A stretch of 64,000 nucleotides of DNA from DASZWJ01 sp963813895. GTDB taxonomy: Bacteria > Pseudomonadota > Gammaproteobacteria > JAURND01. Shown here piece by piece: positions 34,110 through 43,998 of the stretch (its first letter is position 1; every line of letters begins with the position of its first letter). The notes under the pieces are model-generated. The model did no database searches. It was not told the origin of the DNA and saw only the letters and a list, made by a program, of their open reading frames with translations. A program made the position numbers and the translations under genes. The stretch lies in assembly GCA_963813895.1 (NCBI GenBank), contig CAWFAS010000003.1, forward strand, positions 558,001-622,000. Direction: 5' to 3'.

Positions 34110-35603
34110 TTATATTTTTTCAGCTAATTTTTTTGCCCCTTCCTTGATTAATTTAGCGCCAACTTTAGCCGAATCTTCAGAAACACTATTCAGCTTATTA
34201 AAGGCTAAGGTGACAACATCGCCAACTGCAACGCCCATGCTTGCCATAAAACTAAACCAAAACAACGGTGCAACAATAATTAGCGTACCCGTAATCATAT
34301 CTACTAATGTTGCATTGGGAGATTGATGTGAAAACCAGCTATTGCCATACAATGCATTCATCAAAGTGGTATCCGTCCAACTCACTAAATGCCAAATAAA
34401 ACTCCAGAAAATCAGCGAGAAGATAATCACTGCGCCCGAAATAAAACTCCCTGGTTTATATCCTGTAAATACCAAAGCCAGTGGTAAAAATGCATAGACC
34501 ATCAATAACAATAATGCCTGTATAATTGGCGCAGCTTGCGCCGCCGCATATAATTTTGGGTAAGTATCCAATTGCTGAAACCATTCGCCCAACCCAGCTG
34601 CCAAATTCGAATATCCATTATCCCCCACCGTTTCATTGGCCTTGTCATAACCGGTATTGTTAAAAATAATTTCCTTCAACAAATCATCTTTAGTTCGTTC
34701 ATCTTTTAATTGGGCAAACTCACTAAAATAGCTAGTCGGCATAACCTTTTCCAGGCGGTTTTTTAAACCATTTTGTGAATCATTCCACCATTGGTCACAG
34801 GTGGGGGTTCCATAGGCGGGTGGATTATCTTCATTTGTGTCTGCATTAATGTCCTGGCTAGATTCATAAATAAAACCCTTCACAGGTTGTGCTGCTTTTA
34901 AATTTTGGTAATACGTTTGAGAAAACCCATGCGAACCGGCCCATTCGGTATCATCGCTGCCGTATTCGGATTGGTTAGAGTTAATGACAGGAATAGTTGC
35001 AGCGTTAGTGTGACTATCTGCCAAATATTGTGTACGTGCCGGTACAAAACAATCCTGTTCGAACTGGGCTACTTCTTGTTTGAGTTCTGGATCAGTGATT
35101 CTCGCCATATTGGCTTGCGTGACCATACTCCTTAAATCGGGTACGCATGAGACCATGGTATTGGCACCGGAAGTGATTCCTTCGGACAGAGCCATCACTG
35201 CATACCACCAAATAGGGACGCGCGTTTCCGTGGTTGGCAGGGTAAATGCTGAATCGTAGGTAGTCCCGGTATTACCTGGATGTACTGTATTGTTTTGCCC
35301 ATCTACGGGACACAGCGGCGTATAGGAAACGATAGATGGGTCTAATAAAAATGCCGGTGATACGCCAAAAAAGATAAACAATAGCGTTCCAATAAAATCC
35401 ACTTCCATACGCCGCAGTGATGTACTGCCCGCATCTTTAGTTTCCTGCGAAGTATAGGGTTGTGCCATATTCCTCAGCACGATACCGATAAACGGTAGAT
35501 AGGCTAAACCGGATTGTGATAATAAATCCCATATCTGATCATAGAGGTTCCAGCCCAGCAACATAGTATAAAGTTCAGGGTAAGATTGAACGCCAATACT
35601 CAT
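34110..35603 (-). CDS. TraG N-terminal-like mating-pair protein
   Basis: A 497-residue inner-membrane protein of the TraG_N family. The start (YTMLLGWNLYDQIWDLLSQS, then LAYLPFIGIVLRNMAQ) and the block SLRRMEVDFIGTLLFIFFGV match it. A periplasmic loop of about 230 residues follows, and a C-terminal cluster of four to five helices includes QALLLLMVYAFLPLALVFTG and GTLIIVAPLFWFSFMASMG. It lacks the long C-terminal domain of F-plasmid TraG, as is usual for GI-type systems. A role in mating-pair stabilisation or pilus assembly is expected. Its start overlaps the preceding gene by four bases. Confidence 0.88.
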   Translation of the reverse strand: MSIGVQSYPELYTMLLGWNLYDQIWDLLSQSGLAYLPFIGIVLRNMAQPYTSQETKDAGSTSLRRMEVDFIGTLLFIFFGVSPAFLLDPSIVSYTPLCPVDGQNNTVHPGNTGTTYDSAFTLPTTETRVPIWWYAVMALSEGITSGANTMVSCVPDLRSMVTQANMARITDPELKQEVAQFEQDCFVPARTQYLADSHTNAATIPVINSNQSEYGSDDTEWAGSHGFSQTYYQNLKAAQPVKGFIYESSQDINADTNEDNPPAYGTPTCDQWWNDSQNGLKNRLEKVMPTSYFSEFAQLKDERTKDDLLKEIIFNNTGYDKANETVGDNGYSNLAAGLGEWFQQLDTYPKLYAAAQAAPIIQALLLLMVYAFLPLALVFTGYKPGSFISGAVIIFSLIFWSFIWHLVSWTDTTLMNALYGNSWFSHQSPNATLVDMITGTLIIVAPLFWFSFMASMGVAVGDVVTLAFNKLNSVSEDSAKVGAKLIKEGAKKLAEKI

Positions 35604-37042
35604 TTTTTGGCTCCTGGTGTGCTCGGAATAGCCCCATTTTCCATTACAGATTGTGGCTGGTTCACTTTGCTGACATCAAAGGCTTGCTGTTGTTGCGAAT
35701 TGGCGTAATTAACAATATTGGATAATGTATCCGACATCATTTGCCTGCGTACTTGAGCTGAGAATGTAATCGATTGGATATTTTTATCCAGTTGCACTAT
35801 CGATTGATGCAACAATTTTTGCGCTGGTTCATTGGTGGCAATCACCGGTACTTGACTGCCAGTCTGCAAAAGGTCACGGGCGGTCAAGGCTTTATCCATC
35901 AGACGTTGGGCTGCAACTTCCTGCGCTAGCTTGTTGATAAAAATTCCCTGTTGGCTGGGATCCATCCCTTTCAATGTCGTAATGATCTGAGGGCTGACAA
36001 CTAAGTTGTCGGCAGAAACCGCCATTAAATTATCTTTAGTTGCGGCGCTGGTCCCTGTTACTAAATTTTGCAATTTGCTGCGTAGCGTATCGACACAGTC
36101 ATTATTATTTTGCGCATTACAAACTGTAGCCCAGGGTAATAAACCCCTTCCCGCTACGCCGCCTTGAGCACTTTTGCAGCTGGTTGCATTGCAGGTGGTG
36201 ACTACCTGGTCGCCCAACACATTAGTAATCCAGTTCACAGCATCCTGGGGTGAAGCAAATTGGTTAGCTAAACCACTATTGCTGGGTGCTGCTGCATCCG
36301 AGGTTAAATCACGATTCAGCATGGCGTTAAAGCCAGCTTTCACTGTATCGGCAATGACATGAATGGGAGGTTGAGATTGGCCACCTGCGCGTAACGTACC
36401 GTCGCTAGTGCTTTTTCCTTGTACCCAGGCAACCCCATCATCACCTGCATGTTCGGTAATATCGGAATTTGCCGTGTTAATATCTTCATCGCCAATGGCG
36501 GTGAGTGATAAATGTTCTTTCCACATATCACCTACAGAAATCGTGCCCCAATCTTGATACGGATTTTTGCCTTGAGCGATTTGATTTTTAACAGCCTGAC
36601 AGGATTTTAATGAGGCATCGATTTGGGTGTGCGCACTGACCAGGGCATTATTCAGCAGGTTATATAATGTAGGGTTGGCTTGAGCTAAAAAATACATCGG
36701 CATTTCGGTGATACTACCGGTGGCATTACTAATCAGGCTTTGCTCTAAATTATTCACACTATCCTGTAAATTATTTAATGTATTTTGTATCGACACAGCC
36801 GGATTGAACATCCCGCATTGATTACCCAGCCCTAAATCAGCGCCAGCCAATAAATTAATGGTTGAGGTATCTTGCACGGGCGGTAACGCATAGTCGCTCC
36901 CACCACCGATCTTATAATACAATGCATTATTATTGTTGCCAGTTGGGATAATGGGTGAAGCGAAAATACTTGTTGTTAAAGACAAACATAAACCCAAGAG
37001 TATTTGCTTTTTGTATTGTTTATAAATGTTTATAGCCATCAA
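35600..37042 (-). CDS. TraH-like ICE protein, PFL_4711 family
   Basis: A 480-residue exported protein with an N-terminal signal (ILLGLCLSLTTSIFASP). It matches TIGR03755: YYKIGGGSDYALPP at 41-54, GLGNQCGMFNPAVSIQNTLN, ARGLxPW-type segment RGLLPWATVCNAQ, and a helical C-terminal part. It is the functional counterpart of F TraH, a periplasmic pilus-assembly factor. Cysteine pairs suggest disulfides. The second Met (37039) is an alternative start. It follows the TraU-like gene with a four-base overlap and is clearly operonic. Confidence 0.88.
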   Translation of the reverse strand: MMAINIYKQYKKQILLGLCLSLTTSIFASPIIPTGNNNNALYYKIGGGSDYALPPVQDTSTINLLAGADLGLGNQCGMFNPAVSIQNTLNNLQDSVNNLEQSLISNATGSITEMPMYFLAQANPTLYNLLNNALVSAHTQIDASLKSCQAVKNQIAQGKNPYQDWGTISVGDMWKEHLSLTAIGDEDINTANSDITEHAGDDGVAWVQGKSTSDGTLRAGGQSQPPIHVIADTVKAGFNAMLNRDLTSDAAAPSNSGLANQFASPQDAVNWITNVLGDQVVTTCNATSCKSAQGGVAGRGLLPWATVCNAQNNNDCVDTLRSKLQNLVTGTSAATKDNLMAVSADNLVVSPQIITTLKGMDPSQQGIFINKLAQEVAAQRLMDKALTARDLLQTGSQVPVIATNEPAQKLLHQSIVQLDKNIQSITFSAQVRRQMMSDTLSNIVNYANSQQQQAFDVSKVNQPQSVMENGAIPSTPGAKK

Positions 37043-38028
37043 TTATTTTCTCCTTTCATCACGGTCTTACCGATATATTTTCCTTCGCCAGGAATGCAAC
37101 CTTGATAGTGTCGCCACAAAATCCAGACATATCCGCCATTCGTGTTTTGTTCAAAATTTTCACCATAGCTATTGGATTTACCAAATACTTGGCAACTGGT
37201 TTGCTGGATGGGATATATCAGCTGAAATTGGGTGTTGTCACTGTCTTCGGAAATGACTGCTGCATCACATTCTTGACCGCAGTGCGTGGATAAAGATTGA
37301 TAGACATGTGCCCAAGAATTTGATGCGGTGAGTAAGTTACTTGCGCGCTGGGCAATCACAGCAGCGGCTTTGGCATCGTTGGTGGTTTCAACTTTGCCTT
37401 CAAACGGAAAAGCGCCACCCCAGTTAATTGCACTGCCATTGCTACCTACGTAATGAGTGATATCTTCGATGACAGCATCTGCTTGTTCTGGCTCTGCCTG
37501 CGGGGAAAAACCGCGCCACAGTGCACTATCCAGCATCGATTGAAAATAAGGTTTTAGCGGTGTAGCGCTAGAGGGTAATAACATAGGAGTGCTGGGTAAT
37601 ACGGTTAAGGCTGGATTGCCGATAATATCAACTTCTTTAAAATACACATTTTGCTGCAGCGGATTTTCAAACCCATGTTGACCGCCACCGGCTTTGGTGT
37701 GCGCCAGGGCACTGATGATTTCTTTTTCTGCGATTACACCTGCTTGGTCTAGCGTTTCATTGATCTCAAACCAAGGATTACCACCATTTTTATCGGTAGG
37801 CGGATTAAAACTACTAACCACCACATCGGGTAGGAAATGCGCGATATACGGTGTAGTCATTGTGACACCCGCATCGGTGAGCCAATAACAGACGCCTTTT
37901 ATTTGATAATGTAGACATTGCGGTAATGCGGCCAAAGTGCTTTCCGTGATTGAGACACTGTTGATACTGCCAGCCAGTGTGGTTAAAGAATATAATGCGA
38001 AAAAAGGTAACCAGAGCAATTTAGACAT
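37039..38028 (-). CDS. TraU-like ICE protein, PFL_4710 family
   Basis: A 329-residue exported protein. The signal peptide is LLWLPFFALYSLTTLAGS. The block AALPQCLHYQIKGVCYWLT, followed by PYIAHFLPDVVVSSF, is the signature of TraU/TIGR03756. Paired cysteines near the C-terminus (STHCGQECDAAV) fit a disulfide-bonded periplasmic protein. TraU acts in DNA transfer or pilus assembly. The usual neighbour PFL_4709 (a thioredoxin-like protein) is not present between it and the ATPase gene, which is an unusual omission. It overlaps the ATPase gene by eight bases. Confidence 0.88.
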   Translation of the reverse strand: MSKLLWLPFFALYSLTTLAGSINSVSITESTLAALPQCLHYQIKGVCYWLTDAGVTMTTPYIAHFLPDVVVSSFNPPTDKNGGNPWFEINETLDQAGVIAEKEIISALAHTKAGGGQHGFENPLQQNVYFKEVDIIGNPALTVLPSTPMLLPSSATPLKPYFQSMLDSALWRGFSPQAEPEQADAVIEDITHYVGSNGSAINWGGAFPFEGKVETTNDAKAAAVIAQRASNLLTASNSWAHVYQSLSTHCGQECDAAVISEDSDNTQFQLIYPIQQTSCQVFGKSNSYGENFEQNTNGGYVWILWRHYQGCIPGEGKYIGKTVMKGENN

Positions 38029-40798
38029 CGCTATATTCCTCCATCGCTCGCAACATCCGTTGTTCAGCTAGATACTGAATCACTTGCAGTTCGGATAAAT
38101 TTAACTGCTGCATCAATTGTCGACGTTGGTGTTTTTCATATTGTTCGGTGGCTGCCATAGCTAGATAAAGCGCAGGCGGTACATTACGAAATAGTCCTTG
38201 GATTTTTGGGCTTAATAATACGCCTTCGGTATATTTGCCTTTTTCTTTGCGCGCGGATAGAAACAAGGTGCCTTGTTCTGCGCTCAAAACTTTAAAACGC
38301 TCTATCTGATCAATTTCATCGGGAGGGACAGCCAAACACATCCAGGTTTCAAACATCGGCAACATTTTGCGCGCTTCTTCGGCAAAGTCCCTGACGTTTT
38401 GCGTAGCAATCCAGATCCACCAACCTAGTTTGCGGCCCATTTTGGTTCCACGTGTTTCTATGGCGGCTAATAAGGGTAATTTACTGAATATATGGTTCTC
38501 ATCAAGCACTGAAATTAGTGGGCGGTTGCTGTATTGATTGGCTTCAGCCAGGGTCTGAATTTTGCCGAACACACCACAAAAAGCGATGGAGCGCTGCGCC
38601 TCATAACCTTCTTGCGCAAATAACCCAAAATCAACAACAGTGATATCAGCGGTGGGCCAGGGATTGCCGGGGGTATTAAAAAATTCGCTAGAGACAGGAT
38701 CCCGGATAAAATAACGCAGACTGTCTGCCATCTCCCGTCCGCGGCGAATCTTGTCGGCATCGCGCTCTGGATTGAGCTCCAAAATTAACCGTTCAAAAGC
38801 AGCGACAATATCTGAGGCGATCATTTGCGGTCGTCCAGCGGCTTTGACGGTTTCGGCAGCAAGAATGATTGCATCCATAATTAACATTCGATCACTGCGT
38901 CTGATGCGGTCTTCTTCTTTTTTTTCACCACCAGTAATCATGACCAGTGCGGCTAATACCATGTCGCCCAATATGTCGCGGCTATCGTCATCGATTTCGT
39001 TGTTTTCCGGCTGAGTATTTTTTTCTAATTCTTTGGCGATTCTTGCATCCGCTTTCGCTAGCCATTGCTCACGTTGTGTTTTTTCCAATGTAGCAATCTG
39101 GTCTAATACTTTTAATCCTTCGGCAAAAGGGTTGAGGGGTACTGGGTTCTTGGGATCAATTTTGATTTTGTGTACTTGCAAGCCCAGGCTTTGGCAATAA
39201 TCCGCCAGCAAATCAAAAGAACCGCCGGCATCAATGATAAAAAAGCGTGGATTATAAAGCGCCAAATTATGCATGATGAGGTAATTTAGCGTGTTGGATT
39301 TACCCGTGCCGGTTTCACCTAGAAGTAAAAAATGTGCATTCTTGGTTCGATCTTGCAGAATGTCATAAAACCACGGCTCGCCACCACGGTTGAACATCAA
39401 CATGCCAGGGTTTTCGCTGCCGCGGCTTCTGCCATACACCGGTAATAATTTGGCGATATCGCTTAATAGTAAATAACGCGAACGATAAGTGTTTTTCTTA
39501 TCGAAATGAAAATCATAGCCCATAGGTAGGTAACGTAAGTAAGCATCTACCGGATAGAGTTCATCGTCAGTAATGACTTTAAAGCCGTTGCTGTTGAGTA
39601 ATACTTCCGTATGCGCTTCACGCTCATGCAACTGATCAACAGTTTCGCCTTGGATGTAAACGGCCATCACTGTGGGTAACAGATAATCACCATTAGCAAT
39701 AGCTTGCTCGGCCTCTTCTATTTCACCTTTAACTTTCATCGCCAGGGCATGTCTGCCGACGGCGCTATCATGGATCAGCTTTAAATGCAGCTCCACTTCG
39801 CTTTGAGCCTGGAACACAATGCTGAGGGAAAATACGCTACCCTCTGGCAAGTGATCAATGAGATTGAAAACTTTGTCATCGGTGCCTCTTTTGCGTTCTG
39901 CGGTTAAATGGCCAATGGCAGGTTCGCTGCTTAAATTTTGGATGGTGATGACTTTGTGAGGGCGGTTATCAAACTGCCACCCTTCTTCAAAAGATTCAGG
40001 GGCAGAAAAAAACAGTTGTTCTGACAGATCCCAGCCGAAGGGTTTTTCTTTATCTTTAGGAAATTCGATCTGTGATAATAATTTGGTTACATTACCTGCC
40101 GTTTGTTTGGGGCATGGGTTAAACCAAGGCATTAACCAGCGATAAAAAGCTTCACCCGTCAATCGCTTTACACCTAATCCGCAGGCGCGCCATTGTTCGG
40201 CGAGTTTGCGCGATATGTTCTGAATAGCCTCCAAACCACTGCGGCGTTGATTTTTATCATGGGTAGTATCATTGCGACGATACAGGACGGCATAAACTTT
40301 TAGGATCCCACCACGGAAAATTTGTTGTGTTACCTGCTGGTCGAAAAACACACCACCGGGGCGGGTGACATAATCAATATGTTTTTGTAGTGTTTCTAAA
40401 TGGGCCTGTACTAAGGGTTCCGTGTGTCGCTCCGCGGGAATAGCTTGTTTTATTTTTTCTATGACGGGTGATAAGTCTTGTTCCCGTTGTACGAAGAGTT
40501 GCAATATCCAAGGATTGGTTTTTTCGCAGGGAATGGCATTTTGCAATGCATCTTGTAATGATTTTGCAATGGCTTCCATCATGGCTTGCGGGCGCGCTTC
40601 GCAGGCTATGGGTGTGATGCGGAAACAGACCGCCAAGCTTTGGTTATCTTCCAGTAAAAAGACTTTGTGCCTTTCATTATAATCACGCCACGGCAGGTAA
40701 CTCGCGATGGACGGTCGTTTTTGATAGCCACGTGCAATATCGCTGTTTTTAATAACAGGTGGTGTTGCTATGGATTTTTTACCCCAAAGTCCCATCAT
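38021..40798 (-). CDS. traC: VirB4/TraC-like conjugative transfer ATPase
   Basis: A 925-residue cytoplasmic ATPase of the TIGR03744 (PFL_4706) type. The N-terminal 450 residues form the VirB4-type domain (IASYLPWRDY, GYDFHFDKKN, SRYLLLSDIAKLLPVYGRS). Walker A is GETGTGKS at 494-501, followed by FFIIDAGGSFDLLA. Walker B is LISVLDENH at 761-769, then WWIWIATQNVRDFAEEARKM. It energises pilus assembly and substrate transfer at the inner membrane. Its start overlaps the lipoprotein gene by four bases. Symbol by analogy with F plasmid. Confidence 0.93.
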   Translation of the reverse strand: MMGLWGKKSIATPPVIKNSDIARGYQKRPSIASYLPWRDYNERHKVFLLEDNQSLAVCFRITPIACEARPQAMMEAIAKSLQDALQNAIPCEKTNPWILQLFVQREQDLSPVIEKIKQAIPAERHTEPLVQAHLETLQKHIDYVTRPGGVFFDQQVTQQIFRGGILKVYAVLYRRNDTTHDKNQRRSGLEAIQNISRKLAEQWRACGLGVKRLTGEAFYRWLMPWFNPCPKQTAGNVTKLLSQIEFPKDKEKPFGWDLSEQLFFSAPESFEEGWQFDNRPHKVITIQNLSSEPAIGHLTAERKRGTDDKVFNLIDHLPEGSVFSLSIVFQAQSEVELHLKLIHDSAVGRHALAMKVKGEIEEAEQAIANGDYLLPTVMAVYIQGETVDQLHEREAHTEVLLNSNGFKVITDDELYPVDAYLRYLPMGYDFHFDKKNTYRSRYLLLSDIAKLLPVYGRSRGSENPGMLMFNRGGEPWFYDILQDRTKNAHFLLLGETGTGKSNTLNYLIMHNLALYNPRFFIIDAGGSFDLLADYCQSLGLQVHKIKIDPKNPVPLNPFAEGLKVLDQIATLEKTQREQWLAKADARIAKELEKNTQPENNEIDDDSRDILGDMVLAALVMITGGEKKEEDRIRRSDRMLIMDAIILAAETVKAAGRPQMIASDIVAAFERLILELNPERDADKIRRGREMADSLRYFIRDPVSSEFFNTPGNPWPTADITVVDFGLFAQEGYEAQRSIAFCGVFGKIQTLAEANQYSNRPLISVLDENHIFSKLPLLAAIETRGTKMGRKLGWWIWIATQNVRDFAEEARKMLPMFETWMCLAVPPDEIDQIERFKVLSAEQGTLFLSARKEKGKYTEGVLLSPKIQGLFRNVPPALYLAMAATEQYEKHQRRQLMQQLNLSELQVIQYLAEQRMLRAMEEYSDV

Positions 40799-41241
40799 GA
40801 TGATTCTCTTGCAGTTTCCTGTGGTAATGCGTAGTGGTCGCGGGGGTAAGCGTTAAATACTGTGCTATACCCGGGAATCGGAATTTCAGATTCGCCCGCC
40901 AGGTGTGGGTAGACGTACATTTTCAATTCTGGGTTGGGCAGTTTTTGAAAAATATTGTCACTCACCTGGGTTTTAGTTTTTCGCGTAGATGGCCTAGTTT
41001 GTGCTTTAGCCGTACTACGAATATCGGGTAACGCGTCTTCACCGCTGCTATTTGAGCTATCAATCACAGCGGTGGATGTAGCAGTCAACGGAGTATTTGC
41101 TTTCGGTTGTGCCACGCCCATGCTGTCATACACCTGCTCCATAGTAGGTCCAGTTTGCGGCACCACATTGCCACGCATACTGCTGCAACCGACCAGGTTA
41201 ATCGAGGCGGTGAGAAACGTTAGAATCAAAAGGATGCGCAT
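40795..41241 (-). CDS. Conjugative transfer lipoprotein (TIGR03751 type, TraV-like)
   Basis: About 148 residues. A lipoprotein signal (LILTFLTASINLVGC) ends in lipobox LVGC, and the first residues after it (SSMRG, then GPTMEQVYDSMG) match the TIGR03751 lipoprotein, the GI-type analogue of TraV/VirB7. It would form part of the outer-membrane core with the TraB- and TraK-like proteins. The frame is open upstream to 41292, but Met 41241 is chosen because the signal peptide starts there and GGGAG lies 11 bases before it. It starts inside the end of the TraB-like gene. Confidence 0.85.
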   Translation of the reverse strand: MRILLILTFLTASINLVGCSSMRGNVVPQTGPTMEQVYDSMGVAQPKANTPLTATSTAVIDSSNSSGEDALPDIRSTAKAQTRPSTRKTKTQVSDNIFQKLPNPELKMYVYPHLAGESEIPIPGYSTVFNAYPRDHYALPQETARESS

Positions 41242-42475
41242 AAACAATTTTTCTCCCTTCAGGGTCATAATCAATTTGAATTTGTTTGGCAAAATTCACG
41301 ACAATCATTTGTGGCGTGCCATCGGTTTTCACTGTGGGCACAAACACCGCATCAAAACTATTTTCCTCACGGTCATGCCACCATTGCTGAACTTGGCCAG
41401 CAGCATTACTCATCGCTTGACCGGCCACATAAGCCCCTGGAGATCCCGTGACGCTGGAAGTGTTAGTACCAACAATCGTGCTTTGCGAACTAGTCTGGGA
41501 TTGGGCATAGGCATTGGCGGCTCCTTGAGCCGCCCCGAGTGCGATATTGATGCCTAAATAGGTCGGTGCATTGGTGATGAGTTTGCCGCGAATCGCTGGA
41601 TTACCGCGTTCGTCTGATAAATAGCCTAAGGCGTTATTTTTGCTGTAATGGCCGATATCATTATCGTTGGAGCTGGTGGTGGAAATAGTGCCGTCAGCAA
41701 ATACAAATGTGAGTGATGTCACCCATCCGCGGGTGCTTTCTAAATTCAGATCGCCTTCGGTGTAGCCGCTGACGATCATTTGTCTTAAGTTCGGCACACG
41801 CAAACCGTTAGCAGCTAACGTATTATCGGAAAATACAATTTTGAATGGATACGGATCTGTCACGACCCCTTTCACAGGAATTCTACCCACCAACGGTGTC
41901 ATTAGGCGGTCTTCTACAGCGGTCGCATTGGGTGGGATGGTATAAAAAGGTATGGGTGGGGGTTTTTTATTATTGACTGCTTCAGCATTATTTTTTTCCT
42001 TTTCTTGCGCACGTCGAGCTTGTTCTTTAGGGTCGGTTAAGGTGTCTGCTAATTCCGGTATGGTGGTAATGGGTTGCGGCACATTGTCTGAATTAACCGG
42101 ATAATTGACACTATTTATGGGTTTAATTTTTTGCACTTGGTCTTTGAGTTCAGCCACTTGCTGAGATAAATCGCCAGTTGTTTTATCTTTTTTGCCTTGC
42201 AGCTTCGCCAATAATTGCTGATTCTGTTGTAGGGTTTCATTGTTTTTGACTACGGAGTTGACCTGTTGTTGTGTTGCCGATAATTGTGCCGTTAGGGTAT
42301 CTAACGATTCAGCCGCACTGTCTTGTGATGCAGTGTTTTTTGCATTTTTAGGCGTTGTGATTAATGGAACCGATTTTTTATCGTGATGGCTGACCGAGAA
42401 GAAAGCCACTACCAATAACAAGACAATGATGGGTGCAGCAAATTTTAATAACCCGTTAGTTTTATGCGCTGCCAT
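41198..42475 (-). CDS. TraB/VirB10-like ICE protein, PFL_4705 family
   Basis: About 425 residues. One N-terminal membrane helix (FAAPIIVLLLVVAFFSVS) is followed by a coiled coil (60-130, LTAQLSATQQQVNSVVKNNE) and a proline-rich stretch (KKPPPIPFYTIPP). The C-terminal beta domain (RLMTPLVGRIPVKGVVTDPY, VSGYTEGDLNLESTRGWVTS) matches TIGR03752. It spans the periplasm as VirB10 does and links the ATPases to the outer-membrane core. A Met eight codons upstream is less likely as start, since MAAHK precedes the membrane helix directly. It overlaps both neighbours. Confidence 0.9.
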   Translation of the reverse strand: MAAHKTNGLLKFAAPIIVLLLVVAFFSVSHHDKKSVPLITTPKNAKNTASQDSAAESLDTLTAQLSATQQQVNSVVKNNETLQQNQQLLAKLQGKKDKTTGDLSQQVAELKDQVQKIKPINSVNYPVNSDNVPQPITTIPELADTLTDPKEQARRAQEKEKNNAEAVNNKKPPPIPFYTIPPNATAVEDRLMTPLVGRIPVKGVVTDPYPFKIVFSDNTLAANGLRVPNLRQMIVSGYTEGDLNLESTRGWVTSLTFVFADGTISTTSSNDNDIGHYSKNNALGYLSDERGNPAIRGKLITNAPTYLGINIALGAAQGAANAYAQSQTSSQSTIVGTNTSSVTGSPGAYVAGQAMSNAAGQVQQWWHDREENSFDAVFVPTVKTDGTPQMIVVNFAKQIQIDYDPEGRKIVYAHPFDSNVSHRLD

Positions 42476-43361
42476 GACAGACTCCCAACACATCACCAAA
42501 TGGTTTAGTGGAAATTAAAAATAAAGTGGTACTGTCACCTGGTTTTTGACCGGTAGGTTTTAAATGAATGCGCGGATATAGTGTGGCTGCCTGCCAATCG
42601 CCGCAGAAATCACTGGCTATTAATGTAGTGTCATGCGGATATTTATTGCGTAGCTCTATTGCCGTAACGTATAACCCATTGAGTAGCCAAGAGGCTTCAG
42701 GATGCGCTAATACTTTGTCGCCATAGACTAAGTCGGTTACCCACGATGTGGTATGCATCGGCGTGCGGGTAAACTCCAAATCTTGATTTAATAACCGTTG
42801 TGGGGCATACAATTGTTGCCAGGCAAAACGGACAGCATTGACATAATCATCAGCTGAAATGGTTTGCGTATTGTTACCCGTTGTTGGATTATTTGCCGTA
42901 CCCTTGATTTGTTGTTTAGCCACTGCTATTGATGTAGTCTTTTCATTTTTAGGTAAAGAAATCGTGCGTGTATTGACTGATGCTTGATTGTCAGTTGCAA
43001 TGTCCAGCAAAATAATTTGCTGAGAGTTTTTTAAGGTCACATATAAGCGCGTTTTGGCGAATGCTTGATGCGCAGTCAAATATAGATTTTTGTCATTGTT
43101 GATAATGCGTAGTTGATCTGTGGTTAAGCTGCCGTTTAAATCCACTTGTACCGGTTCTGGAAAAAGTAAACGCTTTTCTTTGTCGACAGGTAATTCAATG
43201 GTAATAGGATCGCCTTTCCAAATTAATGGTGCATTGTCATCATCCGTGGGCAAATATTGCTGCAACTTCTGTATCTGATTATCAGACAACGGTAATGTTG
43301 TGGCTGAAAACGCGGACAAACCTACACTAAATATTAATAGAGACATCAATAACCGTTTCAC
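42462..43361 (-). CDS. TraK/VirB9-like ICE protein, PFL_4704 family
   Basis: A 299-residue exported protein with signal peptide (LLMSLLIFSVGLSAFSATT). It matches TIGR03749/DUF3438: VQVDLNGSLTTDQLRIINND, LYLTAHQAFAKTRLYVTLKN, YVNAVRFAWQQLYAPQRLL and the C-terminal VTAIELRNKYP plus LLASDFCGDW-type segment. It should form the outer-membrane ring with the TraB-like protein and the lipoprotein. It follows the TraE-like gene by 10 bases and overlaps the TraB-like gene by 14. Confidence 0.88.
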   Translation of the reverse strand: MKRLLMSLLIFSVGLSAFSATTLPLSDNQIQKLQQYLPTDDDNAPLIWKGDPITIELPVDKEKRLLFPEPVQVDLNGSLTTDQLRIINNDKNLYLTAHQAFAKTRLYVTLKNSQQIILLDIATDNQASVNTRTISLPKNEKTTSIAVAKQQIKGTANNPTTGNNTQTISADDYVNAVRFAWQQLYAPQRLLNQDLEFTRTPMHTTSWVTDLVYGDKVLAHPEASWLLNGLYVTAIELRNKYPHDTTLIASDFCGDWQAATLYPRIHLKPTGQKPGDSTTLFLISTKPFGDVLGVCHGSA

Positions 43362-43371
43362 TTGCTATCTC

Positions 43372-43998
43372 CTATATGTACGTCTTTAAGCGTTGCGGTG
43401 GCGCAATAAATCCGCTGATTGCTAACCCATAAGGGTTTAAGCTGTTGGATACATCGTGACGAATCACTTTAAGCGGGTATAAAATTTCCACGTCTTTCAC
43501 TAGCTGATTGTTTTTGTATTCCATCAATCGGACTTTGAGATCGACTTCCCAAGCATCTCTGCTTAATTTTTTGACAACTGTGGTATCAAAAGCACTGCCC
43601 GAGGCACCTTGAATAAACCTCTGTCGCTGAATTTGCCCGCCGGTTAATAAATCTTTGTATTCTTGTAAAAGTTCAGCTTGGAACTCGGGTGTTAAATAAG
43701 CTGAATAACTATGAAGATTTTTCTGGTAGTTTTTACTGCCGTCGTCTGGCCAGTAATTCAATTCTTGCCAGACTTCATAAGTAAAACTGTAAATTAAGGG
43801 TGCCGGAATTTCGCTGACATTAATCGTTGCGCCATTAGAAATATCGGGCGGTACATAAATTCGTAATCGTGACGGTGCGGTCATCCATCCGACACAAAAC
43901 AAGGCACATAACAGGAATAAGAGAACAATGAATCGGCCTTGCGCATGAATTAACGCTCGGTCACGATCTTCTTTTTTCCAGGCATTAAACAGCATCAC
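43372..43998 (-). CDS. TraE-like ICE protein, PFL_4703 family
   Basis: A 208-residue protein of the DUF2895/TIGR03746 family. One membrane helix (FIVLLFLLCALFCVGWMTAP) is followed by LRIYVPPDISNGATINVSEI and VYxFTYEVWQELNYWPDDG-type residues, the family hallmark, and a periplasmic domain. It corresponds to TraE/VirB8, a bridge between inner-membrane and core components. It overlaps the preceding gene by four bases (ATGA type). Confidence 0.9.
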   Translation of the reverse strand: MMLFNAWKKEDRDRALIHAQGRFIVLLFLLCALFCVGWMTAPSRLRIYVPPDISNGATINVSEIPAPLIYSFTYEVWQELNYWPDDGSKNYQKNLHSYSAYLTPEFQAELLQEYKDLLTGGQIQRQRFIQGASGSAFDTTVVKKLSRDAWEVDLKVRLMEYKNNQLVKDVEILYPLKVIRHDVSNSLNPYGLAISGFIAPPQRLKTYI